A stretch of 64,000 nt of DNA from Budorcas taxicolor (taxonomy: Eukaryota; Chordata; Mammalia; Artiodactyla; Bovidae). Every line of letters begins with the position of its first letter. Within the stretch, counting starts at the first letter, position 1. Under the pieces are notes generated by a model. The model worked only from the letters and a program-made list of their open reading frames with translations. It ran no database searches and was not told the DNA's origin. The DNA lies in assembly GCF_023091745.1 (NCBI RefSeq), contig NW_026291482.1, positions 248,001 through 312,000 of the forward strand, read 5' to 3'. Positions 23,301 to 34,500 of this stretch are shown piece after piece. The position numbers and the translations under genes are program-made.

Positions 23301-25577
23301 TTCCCGACGAAGCAGGGAAAGGATCCCTCATCTCGAGCTACGAGGCGGAAACGGGGCTCCTCTGGATGTGGGCGGGACCCTCGTGATTCCTCTCGAGTGG
23401 AGACGGGTATGTCGGGGAACTTCTTGATTTGCCCCAAGGGTGTGAAGGACTCTTGCGAAGTTCCAGAGGTGAGGTGTGATCAGCCTCGAGACGCCTCAGC
23501 GGAAATGGGCCTCCTCTCGCCTGGAGGGGAGAACCTCCTGGATTTTCTCGAGTTGCGGCAGGTCTTCTCGAGTTACGACGGGGACCTCAGGGACCCGCTC
23601 TGGTGGCCTCAGGAAAGGCCAGTCCCCATGCGAGTTGCTAGGGGACCTCTCGGGATTCCTCTCCCGTCCATGCCGGGGCCTCAGTCCTTGTGTGGAGTCG
23701 GGGCCGGAACCTGAGGGTTCCTCTCCAGTGTTGCCATGGATCTTGGGGTGCTTCTGAGTCTCCCCAGGGGAGTCAGGCCTCGTCTCGAGTGGGGGCATGC
23801 ACGTGCGCTTTCCTCCCGAGCTGCAGCAGTAGTGTCACGCTTCCTGTCACGTGGATCAAGGGATCTGTGGCTTTCCCTCGAGGCTGTCCCTCGAGGCTTT
23901 CCCACGAGGCTTTCCCACAGGGCTGTGCCACGTGCCACCTTGGTGTGAGTCGATCCTCGGCGTGAAAGACGAGCCGGTGAAGGGAAAAGAGGTTCCCCTG
24001 GAATGGACTGAGACATCTGGGGGACTCTTGGAATGGTGGCACGACCCTGGAGTTCCTCTCGCCGTTCCTGTTGAGAGGGCCTTCTCTTGAGATGCGACGG
24101 GAACGCCGGGAACTCTTTCCCGACGAAGCAGGGAAAGGATCCCTCATCTCGAGCTACGAGGCGGAAACGGGGCTCCTCTGGATGTGGGCGGGACCCTCGT
24201 GATTCCTCTCGAATGGAGACGGGTATGTCGGGGAACTTCTTGATTTGCACCAATGGTGTGAAGGACCCTTTCGAAGTTCCAGAGGTGAGGTGTGATTAGC
24301 CTCGAGACGCCTCAGCCGCAATGGGCCTCCTCTCGCCTGGAGGGGAGAACCTCCTGGATTTTCTCGAGTTGCGGCAGGTCTTCTCGAGTTACGAAGGGGA
24401 CCTCAGGGACCCGCTCTGGTGGCCTCAGGAAAGGCCAGTCCCCATGCGAGTTGCTAGGGGACCTCTCGGGATTCCTCTCCCGTCCATGCCGGGGCCTCAG
24501 TCCTTGTGTGGAGTCGGGGCCGGAACCTGAGGATTCCTCTCCAGTGTTGCCATGGATCTTGGGGTGCTTCTGAGTCTCCCCAGGGGAGTCAGGCCTCGTC
24601 TCGAGTGGGGGCATGCACGTGCGCTTTCCTCCCGAGCTTCAGCAGTAGTGTCAGGCTTCCTGTCACGTGGATCAAGGGATCTGTGGCTTTCCCTCGAGGC
24701 TTTCCCTCGAGGCTTTCCCACGAGGCTTTCCCACAGGGCTGTGCCACGTGCCACCTTTGTGTGAGTCAATCCTCGGCGTGAAAGACGAGCCGGTGAAGGG
24801 AAAAGAGGTTCCTCTGGAATGGACTGAGACATCTGGGGGACTCTTGGAATGGTGGCACGACCCTGGAGCTCCTCCCGCCGTTCCTGTTGAGAGGGCCTCC
24901 TCTTGAGATGCGACGGGAACGCCGTGAACTCTTTCCCGACGAAGCAGGGAAAGGATCCCTCATCTCGAGCTACGAGGCGGAAACGGGGCTCCTCTGGATG
25001 TGGGCGGGACCCTCGTGATTCCTCTCGAGTGGAGACGGGTATGTCGGGGAACTTCTTGATTTGCACCAAGGTTGTGAAGGACCCTTTCGAAGTTCCAGAG
25101 GGGAGGTGTGATCTGCCTCGAGACGCCTCAGCGGAAATGGGCCTCATCTCGCCTGGAGGGGAGAACCTCCTGGATTTTCTCGAGTTGCGGCAGGTCTTCT
25201 CGAGTTACGACGGGGACCTCTGGGACCCGCTCTGGTGGCCTCAGGAAAGGCCAGTCCCCATGCGAGTTGCTAGGGGACCTCTCGGGATTCCTCTCCCGTC
25301 CATGCCGGGGCCTCAGTCCTTGTGTGGAGTCGGGGCCGGAACGTGAGGATTCCTCTCCAGTGTTGCCATGGATCTTGGGGTGCTTCTGAGTCTCCCCAGG
25401 GGAGTCAGGCCTCGTCTCGAGTGGGGGCATGCACGTGCGCTTTCCTCCCGAGCTGCAGCAGTAGTGTCACGCTTCCTGTCACGTGGATCAAGGGATCTGT
25501 GGCTTTCCCTCGAGGCTGTCCCTCGAGGCTTTCCCACGAGGCTTTCCCACAGGGCTGTGCCACGTGCCACCTTGGTG
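20343..25577. repeat. Near-perfect 2448-bp trimer duplication
   Basis: The stretch 20343-23129 matches 22791-25577 at an offset of exactly 2448 bp (three monomers). The match starts just after 20342 (T) versus 22790 (G) and ends just before 23130 (G) versus 25578 (T). Shared private variants include GCCTTGGTGGGAGTCG-type GGTGGGAG near 20682 and 23130 with its first base inside the first copy pair, CAATGGTGTG (21803, 24251), GTGATTAGCC (21845, 24293), CCGCAATGGG (21869, 24317) and GTCAGGCTTCC (22203, 24651). I noticed only about three internal differences, near 23023, 23717 and 24639. This is a recent tandem duplication of units 26-28 into 29-31. Confidence 0.9.
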
Positions 25578-26999
25578 TGAGTCGATCCTCGGCGTGAAAG
25601 ACGAGCCGGTGAAGGGAAAAGAGGTTCCTCTGGAATGGACTGAGACATCTGGGGGACTCTTGGAATGGTGGCACGACCCTGGAGTTCCTCTCGCCGTTCC
25701 TGTTGAGAGGGCCTCCTCTTGAGATGCGACGGGAAGGCCGGGAACTCTTTCCCGACGAAGCAGGGAAAGGATCCCTCATCTCGAGCTACGAGGCGGAAAT
25801 GGGGCTCCTCTGGATGTGGGCGGGACCCTCGTGATTCCTCTCGAGTGGAGACGGGTATGTCGGGGAACTTCTTGATTTGCCCCAAGGGTGTGAAGGACTC
25901 TTGCGAAGTTCCAGAGGTGAGGTGTGATCAGCCTCGAGACGCCTCAGCGGAAATGGGCCTCATCTCGCCTGGAGGGGAGAACCTCCTGGATTTTCTCGAG
26001 TTGCGGCAGGTCTTCTCGAGTTACGACGGGGACCTCAGGGACCCGCTCTGGTGGCCTCAGGAAAGGCCAGTCCCCATGCGAGTTGCTAGGGGACCTCTCG
26101 GGATTCCTCTCCCGTCCATGCCGGGGCCTCAGTCCTTGTGTGGAGTCGGGGCCGGAACCTGAGGATTCCTCTCCAGTGTTGCCATGGATCTTGGGGTGCT
26201 TCTGAGTCTCCCCAGGGGAGTCAGGCCTCGTCTCGAGTGGGGGCATGCACGTGCGCTTTCCTCCCGAGCTGCAGCAGTAGTGTCACGCTTCCTGTCACGT
26301 GGATCAAGGGATCTGTGGCATTCCCTCGAGGCTGTCCCTCGAGGCTTTCCCAAGATGCTTTCCCACAGGGCTGTGCCACGTGCCACCTTGGTGTGAGTCG
26401 ATCCTCGGCGTGAAAGACGAGCTGGTGAAGGGAAAAGAGGTTCCCCTGGAATGGACTGAGACATCTGGGGGACTCTTGGAATGGTGGCACGACCCTGGAG
26501 TTCCTCTCGCCGTTCCTGTTGAGAGGGATTTCTCTTGAGATGCGACGGGAACGCCGTGAACTCTTTCCCGACGAAGCAGGGAAAGGATCCCTCATCTCGA
26601 GCTACGAGGCGGAAACGGGGCTCCTCTGGATGTGGGCGGGACCCTCGTGATTCCTCTCGAGTGGAGACGGGTATGTCGGGGAACTTCTTGATTTGCACCA
26701 AGGGTGTGAAGGACCCTTTCGAAGTTCCAGAGGTGAGATGTGATCAGCCTCGAGACGCCTCAGCGGAAATGGGCCTCCTCTCGCCTGGAGGGGAGAACCT
26801 CCAGGATTTTCTCGAGTTGCGGCAGCTCTTCTCGAGTTACGAAGGGGACCTCAGGGACCCGCTCTGGTGGCCTCAGGAAAGGCCAGTCCCCATGCGAGTT
26901 GCTAGGGGACCTCTCGGGATTCCTCTCCCGTCCATGCCGGGGCCTCAGTCCTTGTGTGGAGTCGGGGCCGGAACCTGAGGATTCCTCTCCAGTGTTGCC

Positions 27000-27802
27000 A
27001 TGGATCTTGGGGTGCTTCTGAGTCTCCCCAGGGGAGTCAGGCCTCGTCTCGAGTGGGGGCATGCACGTGCGCTTTCCTCCCGAGCTGCAGCAGTAGTGTC
27101 ACGCTTCCTGTCACGTGGATCAAGGGATCTGTGGCTTTCCCTCGAGGCTGTCCCTCGAGGCTTTCCCACAGGGCTGTGCCACGTGCCACCTTTGTGTGAG
27201 TCAATCCTCGGCGTGAAAGACGAGCCGGTGAAGGGAAAAGAGGTTCCTCTGGAATGGACTGAGACATCTGGGGGACTCTTGGAATGGTGGCACGACCCTG
27301 GAGTTCCTCCCGCCGTTCCTGTTGAGAGGGCCTCCACTTGAGATGCGACGGGAACGCCGTGAACTCTTTCCCGACGAAGCAGGGAAAGGATCCCTCATCT
27401 CGAGCTACGAGGCGGAAACGGGGCTCCTCTGGATGTGGGCGGGACCCTCGTGATTCCTCTCGAGTGGAGACGGGTATGTCGGGGAACTTCTTGATTTGCA
27501 CCAAGGTTGTGAAGGACCCTTTCGAAGTTCCAGAGGGGAGGTGTGATCTGCCTCGAGACGCCTCAGCGGAAATGGGCCTCATCTCGCCTGGAGGGGAGAA
27601 CCTCCTGGATTTTCTCGAGTTGCGGCAGGTCTTCTCGAGTTACGACGGGGACCTCAGGGACCCGCTCTGGTGGCCTCAGGAAAGGCCAGTCCCCATGCGA
27701 GTTGCTAGGGGACCTCTCGGGATTCCTCTCCCGTCCATGCCGGGGCCTCAGTCCTTGTGTGGAGTCGGGGCCGGAACCTGAGGATTCCTCTCCAGTGTTG
27801 CC
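27000..27802. repeat. 803-bp deletion monomer (unit 34)
   Basis: One 13-mer is missing, with the junction at 27168/27169. It shares CCTCCACTTGAG (near 27331) with the 803-bp unit at 15602. It is directly followed by another 803-bp copy, so the two may be a tandem duplication of one deleted monomer. Confidence 0.92.
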
Positions 27803-28605
27803 ATGGATCTTGGGGTGCTTCTGAGTCTCCCCAGGGGAGTCAGGCCTCGTCTCGAGTGGGGGCATGCACGTGCGCTTTCCTCCCGAGCTGCAGCAGTAGT
27901 GTCACGCTTCCTGTCACGTGGATCAAGGGATCTGTGGCTTTCCCTCGAGGCTGTCCCTCGAGGCTTTCCCACAGGGCTGTGCCACGTGCCACCTTTGTGT
28001 GAGTCAATCCTCGGCGTGAAAGACGAGCCGGTGAAGGGAAAAGAGGTTCCTCTGGAATGGACTGAGACATCTGGGGGACTCTTGGAATGGTGGCACGACC
28101 CTGGAGTTCCTCCCGCCGTTCCTGTTGAGAGGGCCTCCTCTTGAGATGCGACGGGAACGCCGTGAACTCTTTCCCGACGAAGCAGGGAAAGGATCACTCA
28201 TCTCGAGCTACGAGGCGGAAACGGGGCTCCTCTGGATGTGGGCGGGACCCTCGTGATTACTCTCGAGTGGAGACGGGTATGTCGGGGAACTTCTTGATTT
28301 GCACCAAGGTTGTGAAGGACCCTTTCGAAGTTCCAGAGGGGAGTTGTGATCAGCCTCGAGATGCCTCAGCGGAAATGGGCCTCATCTCGCCTGGAGGGGA
28401 GAACCTCCTGGATTTTCTCGAGTTGAGGCAGGTCTTCTCGAGTTACGACGGGGACCTCAGGGACCCGCTCTGGTGTCCTCAGGAAAGGCCAGTCCCAATG
28501 CGAGTTGCTAGGGGACCTCTCGGGATTCCTCTCCCGTCCATGCCGGGGCCTCAGTCCTTGTGTGGAGTCGGGGCCGGAACGTGAGGATTCCTCTCCAGTG
28601 TTGCC
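27803..28605. repeat. 803-bp deletion monomer (unit 35)
   Basis: Same missing 13-mer as its left neighbour, with the junction at 27971/27972. Its first half is almost the same as unit 34 at an 803-bp offset. Its second half diverges, with GGATCACTCATC near 28193 (destroying the BamHI site), GAGTTGTGATCAG near 28342 and GGTGTCCTCAGG near 28473. The last of these is shared with units 25 and 36, so the copy looks mosaic. Confidence 0.9.
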
Positions 28606-30142
28606 ATGGATCTTGGGGTGCTTCTGAGTCTCCCCAGGGGAGTCAGGCCTCTTCTCGAGTTGGGGCATTCACGTGCGCTTTCCTCCCGAGCTGCAGCAGT
28701 AGTATCACGCTTCCTGTCACGTGGATCAAGGGATCTGTGGCTTTCCCTCGAGGCTGTCCCTCGAGGCTTTCCCACGAGGCTTTCCCACAGGGCTGTGCCA
28801 CGTGCCACCTTGGTGTGAGTCGATCCTCGGCGTGAAAGACGAGCCGGTGAAGGGAAAAGAGGTTCCTCTGGAATGGACTGAGACATCTTGGGGACTCTTG
28901 GAATGGTGGCACGACCCTGGAGTTCCTCCCGCGGTTCCTGTTGAGAGGGCCTCCTCTTGAGATGCGACGGGAACGCCGTGAACTCTTTCCCGACGAAGCA
29001 GGGAAAGGATCCCTCATCTCGAGCTACGAGGCGGAAATGGGGCTCCTCTGGATGTGGGCGGGACCCTCGTGATTCCTCTCGAGTGGAGACGGGTATGTCG
29101 GGGAACTTCTTGATTTGCACCAAGGTTGTGAAGGACCCTTTCGAAGTTCCAGAGGGGAGGTGTGATCAGCCTCGAGACGCCTCAGCGGAAATGGGCCTCA
29201 TCTCGCCTGGAGGGGAGAACCTCCTGGATTTTCTCGAGTTGCGGCAGGTCTTCTCGAGGTACGACGGGGACCTCAGGGACCCGCTCTGGTGTCCTCAGGA
29301 AAGGCCAGTCCCCATGCGAGTTGCTAGGGGACCTCTCGGGATTCCTCTCCCGTCCATGCCGGGGCCTCAGTCCTTGTGTGGAGTCGGGGCCGGAACCTGA
29401 GTATTCCTCTCCAGTGTTGCCATGGATCTTGGGGTGCTTCTGAGTCTCCCCAGGGGAGTCAGGCCTCGTCTCGAGTGGGGGCATGCACGTGCGCTTTCCT
29501 CCCGAGCTGCAGCAGTAGTGTCACGCTTCCTGTCACGTGGATCAAGGGATCTGTGGCTTTCCCTCGAGGCTGTCCCTCGAGGCTTTCCCACGAGGCTTTC
29601 CCACAGGGCTGTGCCACGTGCCACCTTGGTGTGAGTCGATCCTCGGCGTGAAAGACGAGCCGGTGAAGGGAAAAGAGGTTCCTCTGGAATGGACTGAGAC
29701 ATCTGGGGGACTCTTGGAATGGTGGCACGACCCTGGGGTTCCTCCCGCCGTTCCTGTTGAGAGGGCCTCCTCTTGAGATGCGACGGGAACGCCGTGAACT
29801 CTTTCCCGACGAAGCAGGGAAAGGATCCCTCATCTCGAGCTACGAGGCGGAAACGGGGCTCCTCTGGATGTGGGCGGGACCCTCGTGATTCCTCTCGAGT
29901 GGAGACGGGTATGTCGGGGAACTTCTTGATTTGCACCAAGGTTGTGAAGGACCCTTTCGAAGTTCCAGAGGTGAGGTGTGATCAGCCTCGAGACGCCTCA
30001 GCGGAAATGGGCCTCATCTCGCCTGGAGGGGAGAACCTCCTGGATTTTCTCGAGCTGCGGCAGGTCTTCTCGAGTTACGACAGGGACCTCAGGGACCCGC
30101 TCTGGTGGCCTCAGGAAAGGCCAGTCCCCATGCGAGTTGCTA

Positions 30143-33100
30143 GGGGACCTCTCGGGATTCCTCTCCCGTCCATGCCGGGGCCTCAGTCCTTGTGTGGAGT
30201 CGGGGCCGGAACCTGAGGATTCCTCTCCAGTGTTGCCATGGATCTTGGGGTGCTTCTGAGTCTCCCCAGGGGAGTCAGGCCTCGTCTCGAGTGGGGGCAT
30301 GCACGTGCGCTTTCCTCCCGAGCTGCAGCAGTAGTGTCACGCTTCCTGTCACGTGGATCAAGGGATCTGTGGCTTTCCCTCGAGGCTGTCCCTCGAGGCT
30401 TTCCCAAGATGCTTTCCCACAGGGCTGTGCCACGTGCCACCTTGGTGTGAGTCGATCCTCGTCGTGAAAGACGAGCCGGTGAAGGGAAAAGAGGTTCCCC
30501 TGGAATGGACTGAGACATCTGGGGGACTCTTGGAATGGTGGCACGACCCTGGAGTTCCTCTCGCCGTTCCTGTTGAGAGGGCCTCCTCTTGAGATGCGAC
30601 GGGAACGCCGGGAACTCTTTCCCGACGAAGCAGATAAAGGATCCCTCATCTCGAGCTACGAGGCGGAAACGGGGCTCCTCTGGATGTGGACGGGACCCTC
30701 GTGATTCCTGTCGAGTGGAGACGGGTATGTCGGGGAACTTCTTGATTTGCACCAAGGGTGTGAAGGACCCTTTCGAAGTTCCAGAGGGGAGGTGTGATCA
30801 GCCTCGAGACGCCTCAGCGGAAATGGGCCTCCTCTCGCCTGGAGGGGAGAACCTCCTGGATTTTCTCGAGTTGCGGCAGGTCTTCTCGAGTTACGACGGG
30901 GACCTCAGGGACCCGCTCTGGTGGCCTCAGGAAAGGCCAGTCCCCATGCGAGTTGCTAGGGGACCTCTCGGGATTCCTCTCCCGTCCATGCCGGGGCCTC
31001 AGTCCTTGTGTGGAGTCGGGGCCGGAACCTGAGGATTCCTCTCCAGTGTTGCCATGGATCTTGGGGTGCTTCTGAGTCTCCCCAGGGGAGTCAGGCCTCG
31101 TCTCGAGTGGGGGCATGCACGTGCGCTTTCCTCCCGAGCTGCAGCAGTAGTGTCACGCTTCCTGTCACGTGGATCAAGGGATCTGTGGCTTTCCCTCGAG
31201 GCTGTCCATCGAGGCTTTCCCAAGATGCTTTCCCACAGGGCTGTGCCACGTGCCACCTTGGTGTGAGTCGATCCTCGGCGTGAAAGACGAGCCGGTGAAG
31301 GGAAAAGAGGTTCCCCTGGAATGGACTGAGACATCTGGGGGACTCTTGGAATGGTGGCACGACCCTGGAGTTCCTCTCGCCGTTCCTGTTGAGAGGGCCT
31401 TCTCTTGAGATGCGACGGGAACGCCGGGAACTCTTTCCCGACGAAGCAGGGAAAGGATCCCTCATCTCGAGCTACGAGGCGGAAACGGGGCTCCTCTGGA
31501 TGTGGGCGGGACCCTCGTGATTCCTCTCGAGTGGAGACGGGTATGTCGGGGAACTTCTTGATTTGCACCAAGGGTGTGAAGGACCCTTTCGAAGTTCCAG
31601 AGGTGAGGTGTGATCAGCCTCGAGACGCCTCAGCGGAAATGGGCCTCCTCTCGCCTGGAGGGGAGAACCTCCTGGATTTTCTCGAGTTGCGGCAGGTCTT
31701 CTCGAGTTACGACGGGGACCTCAGGGACCCGCTCTGGTGGCCTCAGGAAAGGCCAGTCCCCATGCGAGTTGCTAGGGGACCTCTCGGGATTCCTCTCCCG
31801 TCCATGCCGGGGCCTCAGTCCTTGTGTGGAGTCGGGGCCAGAACCTGAGGATTCCTCTCCAGTGTTGCCATGGATCTTGGGGTGCTTCTGAGTCTCCCCA
31901 GGGGAGTCAGGCCTCGTCTCGAGTGGGGGCATGCACGTGCGCTTTCCTCCCGAGCTGCAGCAGTAGTGTCACGCTTCCTGTCACGTGGATCAAGGGATCT
32001 GTGGCTTTCCCTCGAGGCTGTCCCTCGAGGCTTTCCCACGAGGCTTTCCCACAGGGCTGTGCCACGTGCCACCTTGGTGTGAGTCGATCTTCGGCGTGAA
32101 AGACGAGCCGGTGAAGGGAAAAGAGGTTCCCCTGGAATGGACTGAGACATCTGGGGGACTCTTGGAATGGTGGCACGACCCTGGAGTTCCTCCCGCCGTT
32201 CCTGTTGAGAGGGCCTCCTCTTGAGATGCGACGGGAACGCCGGGAACTCTTTCCCGACGAAGCAGGAAAAGGATCCCTCATCTCGAGCTACGAGGCGGAA
32301 ACGGGGCTCCTCTGGATGTGGGCGGGACCCTCGTGATTCCTCTCGAGTGGAGACGGGTATGTCGGGGAACTTCTTGATTTGCCCCAAGGGTGTGAAGGAC
32401 TCTTGCGAAGTTCCAGAGGTGAGGTGTGATCAGCCTTGAGACACCTCAGCGGAAATGGGCCTCATCTCGCCTGGAGGGGAGAACCTCCTGGATTTTCTCG
32501 AGTTGCTGCAGGTCTTCTCGAGTTACGACAGGGACCTCAGGGACACGCTCTGGTGGCCTCAGGAAAGGCCAGTCCCCATGCGAGTTGCTAGCGGACCTCT
32601 CGGGATTCCTCTCCCGTCCATGCCGGGGCCTCAGTCCTTGTGTGGAGTCGGGGCCGGAACCTGAGGATTCCTCTCCAGTGTTGCCATGGATCTTGGGGTG
32701 CTTCTGAGTCTCCCCAGGGGAGTCAGGCCTCGTCTCGAGTGGGGGCATGCACGTGCGCTTTCCTCCCGAGCTGCAGCAGTAGTGTCACGCTTCCTGTCAC
32801 GTGGATCAAGGGATCTGTGGCTTTCCCTCGAGGCTGTCCCTCGAGGCTTTCCCAAGATGCTTTCCCACAGGGCTGTGCCACGTGCCACCTTGGTGTGAGT
32901 CGATCCTCGTCGTGAAAGACGAGCCGGTGAAGGGAAAAGAGGTTCCCCTGGAATGGACTGAGACATCTGGGGGACTCTTGGAATGGTGGCACGACCCTGG
33001 AGTTCCTCTCGCCGTTCCTGTTGAGAGGGCCTCCTCTTGAGATGCGACGGGAACGCCGGGAACTCTTTCCCGACGAAGCAGGGAAAGGATCCCTCATCTC

Positions 33101-34500
33101 GAGCTACGAGGCGGAAACGGGGCTCCTCTGGATGTGGACGGGACCCTCGTGATTCCTGTCGAGTGGAGACGGGTATGTCGGGGAACTTCTTGATTTGCAC
33201 CAAGGGTGTGAAGGACCCTTTCGAAGTTCCAGAGGGGAGGTGTGATCAGCCTCGAGACGCCTCAGCGGAAATGGGCCTCCTCTCGCCTGGAGGGGAGAAC
33301 CTCCTGGATTTTCTCGAGTTGCGGCAGGTCTTCTCGAGTTACGACGGGGACCTCAGGGACCCGCTCTGGTGGCCTCAGGAAAGGCCAGTCCCCATGCGAG
33401 TTGCTAGGGGACCTCTCGGGATTCCTCTCCCGTCCATGCCGGGGCCTCAGTCCTTGTGTGGAGTCTGGGCCGGAACCTGAGGATTCCTCTCCAGTGTTGC
33501 CATGGATCTTGGGGTGCTTCTGAGTCTCCCCAGGGGAGTCAGGCCTCGTCTCGAGTGGGGGCATGCACGTGCGCTTTCCTCCCGAGCTGCAGCAGTAGTG
33601 TCACGCTTCCTGTCACGTGGATCAAGGGATCTGTGGCTTTCCCTCGAGGCTGTCCATCGAGGCTTTCCCAAGATGCTTTCCCACAGGGCTGTGCCACGTG
33701 CCACCTTGGTGTGAGTCGATCCTCGGCGTGAAAGACGAGCCGGTGAAGGGAAAAGAGGTTCCCCTGGAATGGACTGAGACATCTGGGGGACTCTTGGAAT
33801 GGTGGCACGACCCTGGAGTTCCTCTCGCCGTTCCTGTTGAGAGGGCCTTCTCTTGAGATGCGACGGGAACGCCGGGAACTCTTTCCCGACGAAGCAGGGA
33901 AAGGATCCCTCATCTCGAGCTACGAGGCGGAAACGGGGCTCCTCTGGATGTGGGCGGGACCCTCGTGATTCCTCTCGAGTGGAGACGGGTATGTGGGGGA
34001 TCTTCTTGATTTGCACCAAGGGTGTGAAGGACCCTTTCGAAGTTCCAGAGGTGAGGTGTGATCAGCCTCGAGACGCCTCAGCGGAAATGGGCCTCCTCTC
34101 GCCTGGAGGGGAGAACCTCCTGGATTTTCTCGAGTTGCGGCAGGTCTTCTCGAGTTACGACGGGGACCTCAGGGACCCGCTCTGGTGGCCTCAGGAAAGG
34201 CCAGTCCCCATGCGAGTTGCTAGGGGACCTCTCGGGATTCCTCTCCCGTCCATGCCGGGGCCTCAGTCCTTGTGTGGAGTCGGGGCCAGAACCTGAGGAT
34301 TCCTCTCCAGTGTTGCCATGGATCTTGGGGTGCTTCTGAGTCTCCCCAGGGGAGTCAGGCCTCGTCTCGAGTGGGGGCATGCACGTGCGCTTTCCTCCCG
34401 AGCTGCAGCAGTAGTGTCACGCTTCCTGTCACGTGGATCAAGGGATCTGTGGCTTTCCCTCGAGGCTGTCCCTCGAGGCTTTCCCACGAGGCTTTCCCAC
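30143..34500. repeat. 2448-bp trimer pair (units 38-40 and 41-43)
   Basis: Units 38 and 39 (30238, 31054) match units 41 and 42 (32686, 33502) at an offset of 2448 bp. Shared private variants are CCTCGTCGTGAAAG (near 30457 and 32905), GTGGACGGGACC (near 30687 and 33135), CTGTCCATCGAGG (near 31202 and 33650) and, at the end, GGGGCCAGAACC (near 31838 and 34286). The pattern is two AAGATG-type monomers followed by one ordinary monomer. Differences include GCAGATAAAGG in the first copy only (near 30633). The match decays inside the third monomer, where unit 40 has CTCCCGCCG and unit 43 has GGTTCTTCTGG with GCGTCGGG. The right limit is approximate. Confidence 0.8.

Larger units (their letters stand above)
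25578..30142. repeat. Mixed satellite region with two short monomers (units 32-37)
   Basis: Unit 33 (26184) is of the AAGATG type with private changes GTGGCATTCCC near 26320 and GAGGGATTTCTC near 26524. Units 34 and 35 are consecutive 803-bp copies. Unit 36 (28606) strongly resembles unit 25 (19656), sharing GTTGGGGCATTCACG, AGTATCACGC, CGAGGTACGAC and GGTGTCCTCAGG at an offset of 8950 bp (11 monomers less two 13-bp deletions). Unit 37 (29422) is the apparent source or sister of the block at 38470-39116. Confidence 0.82.
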
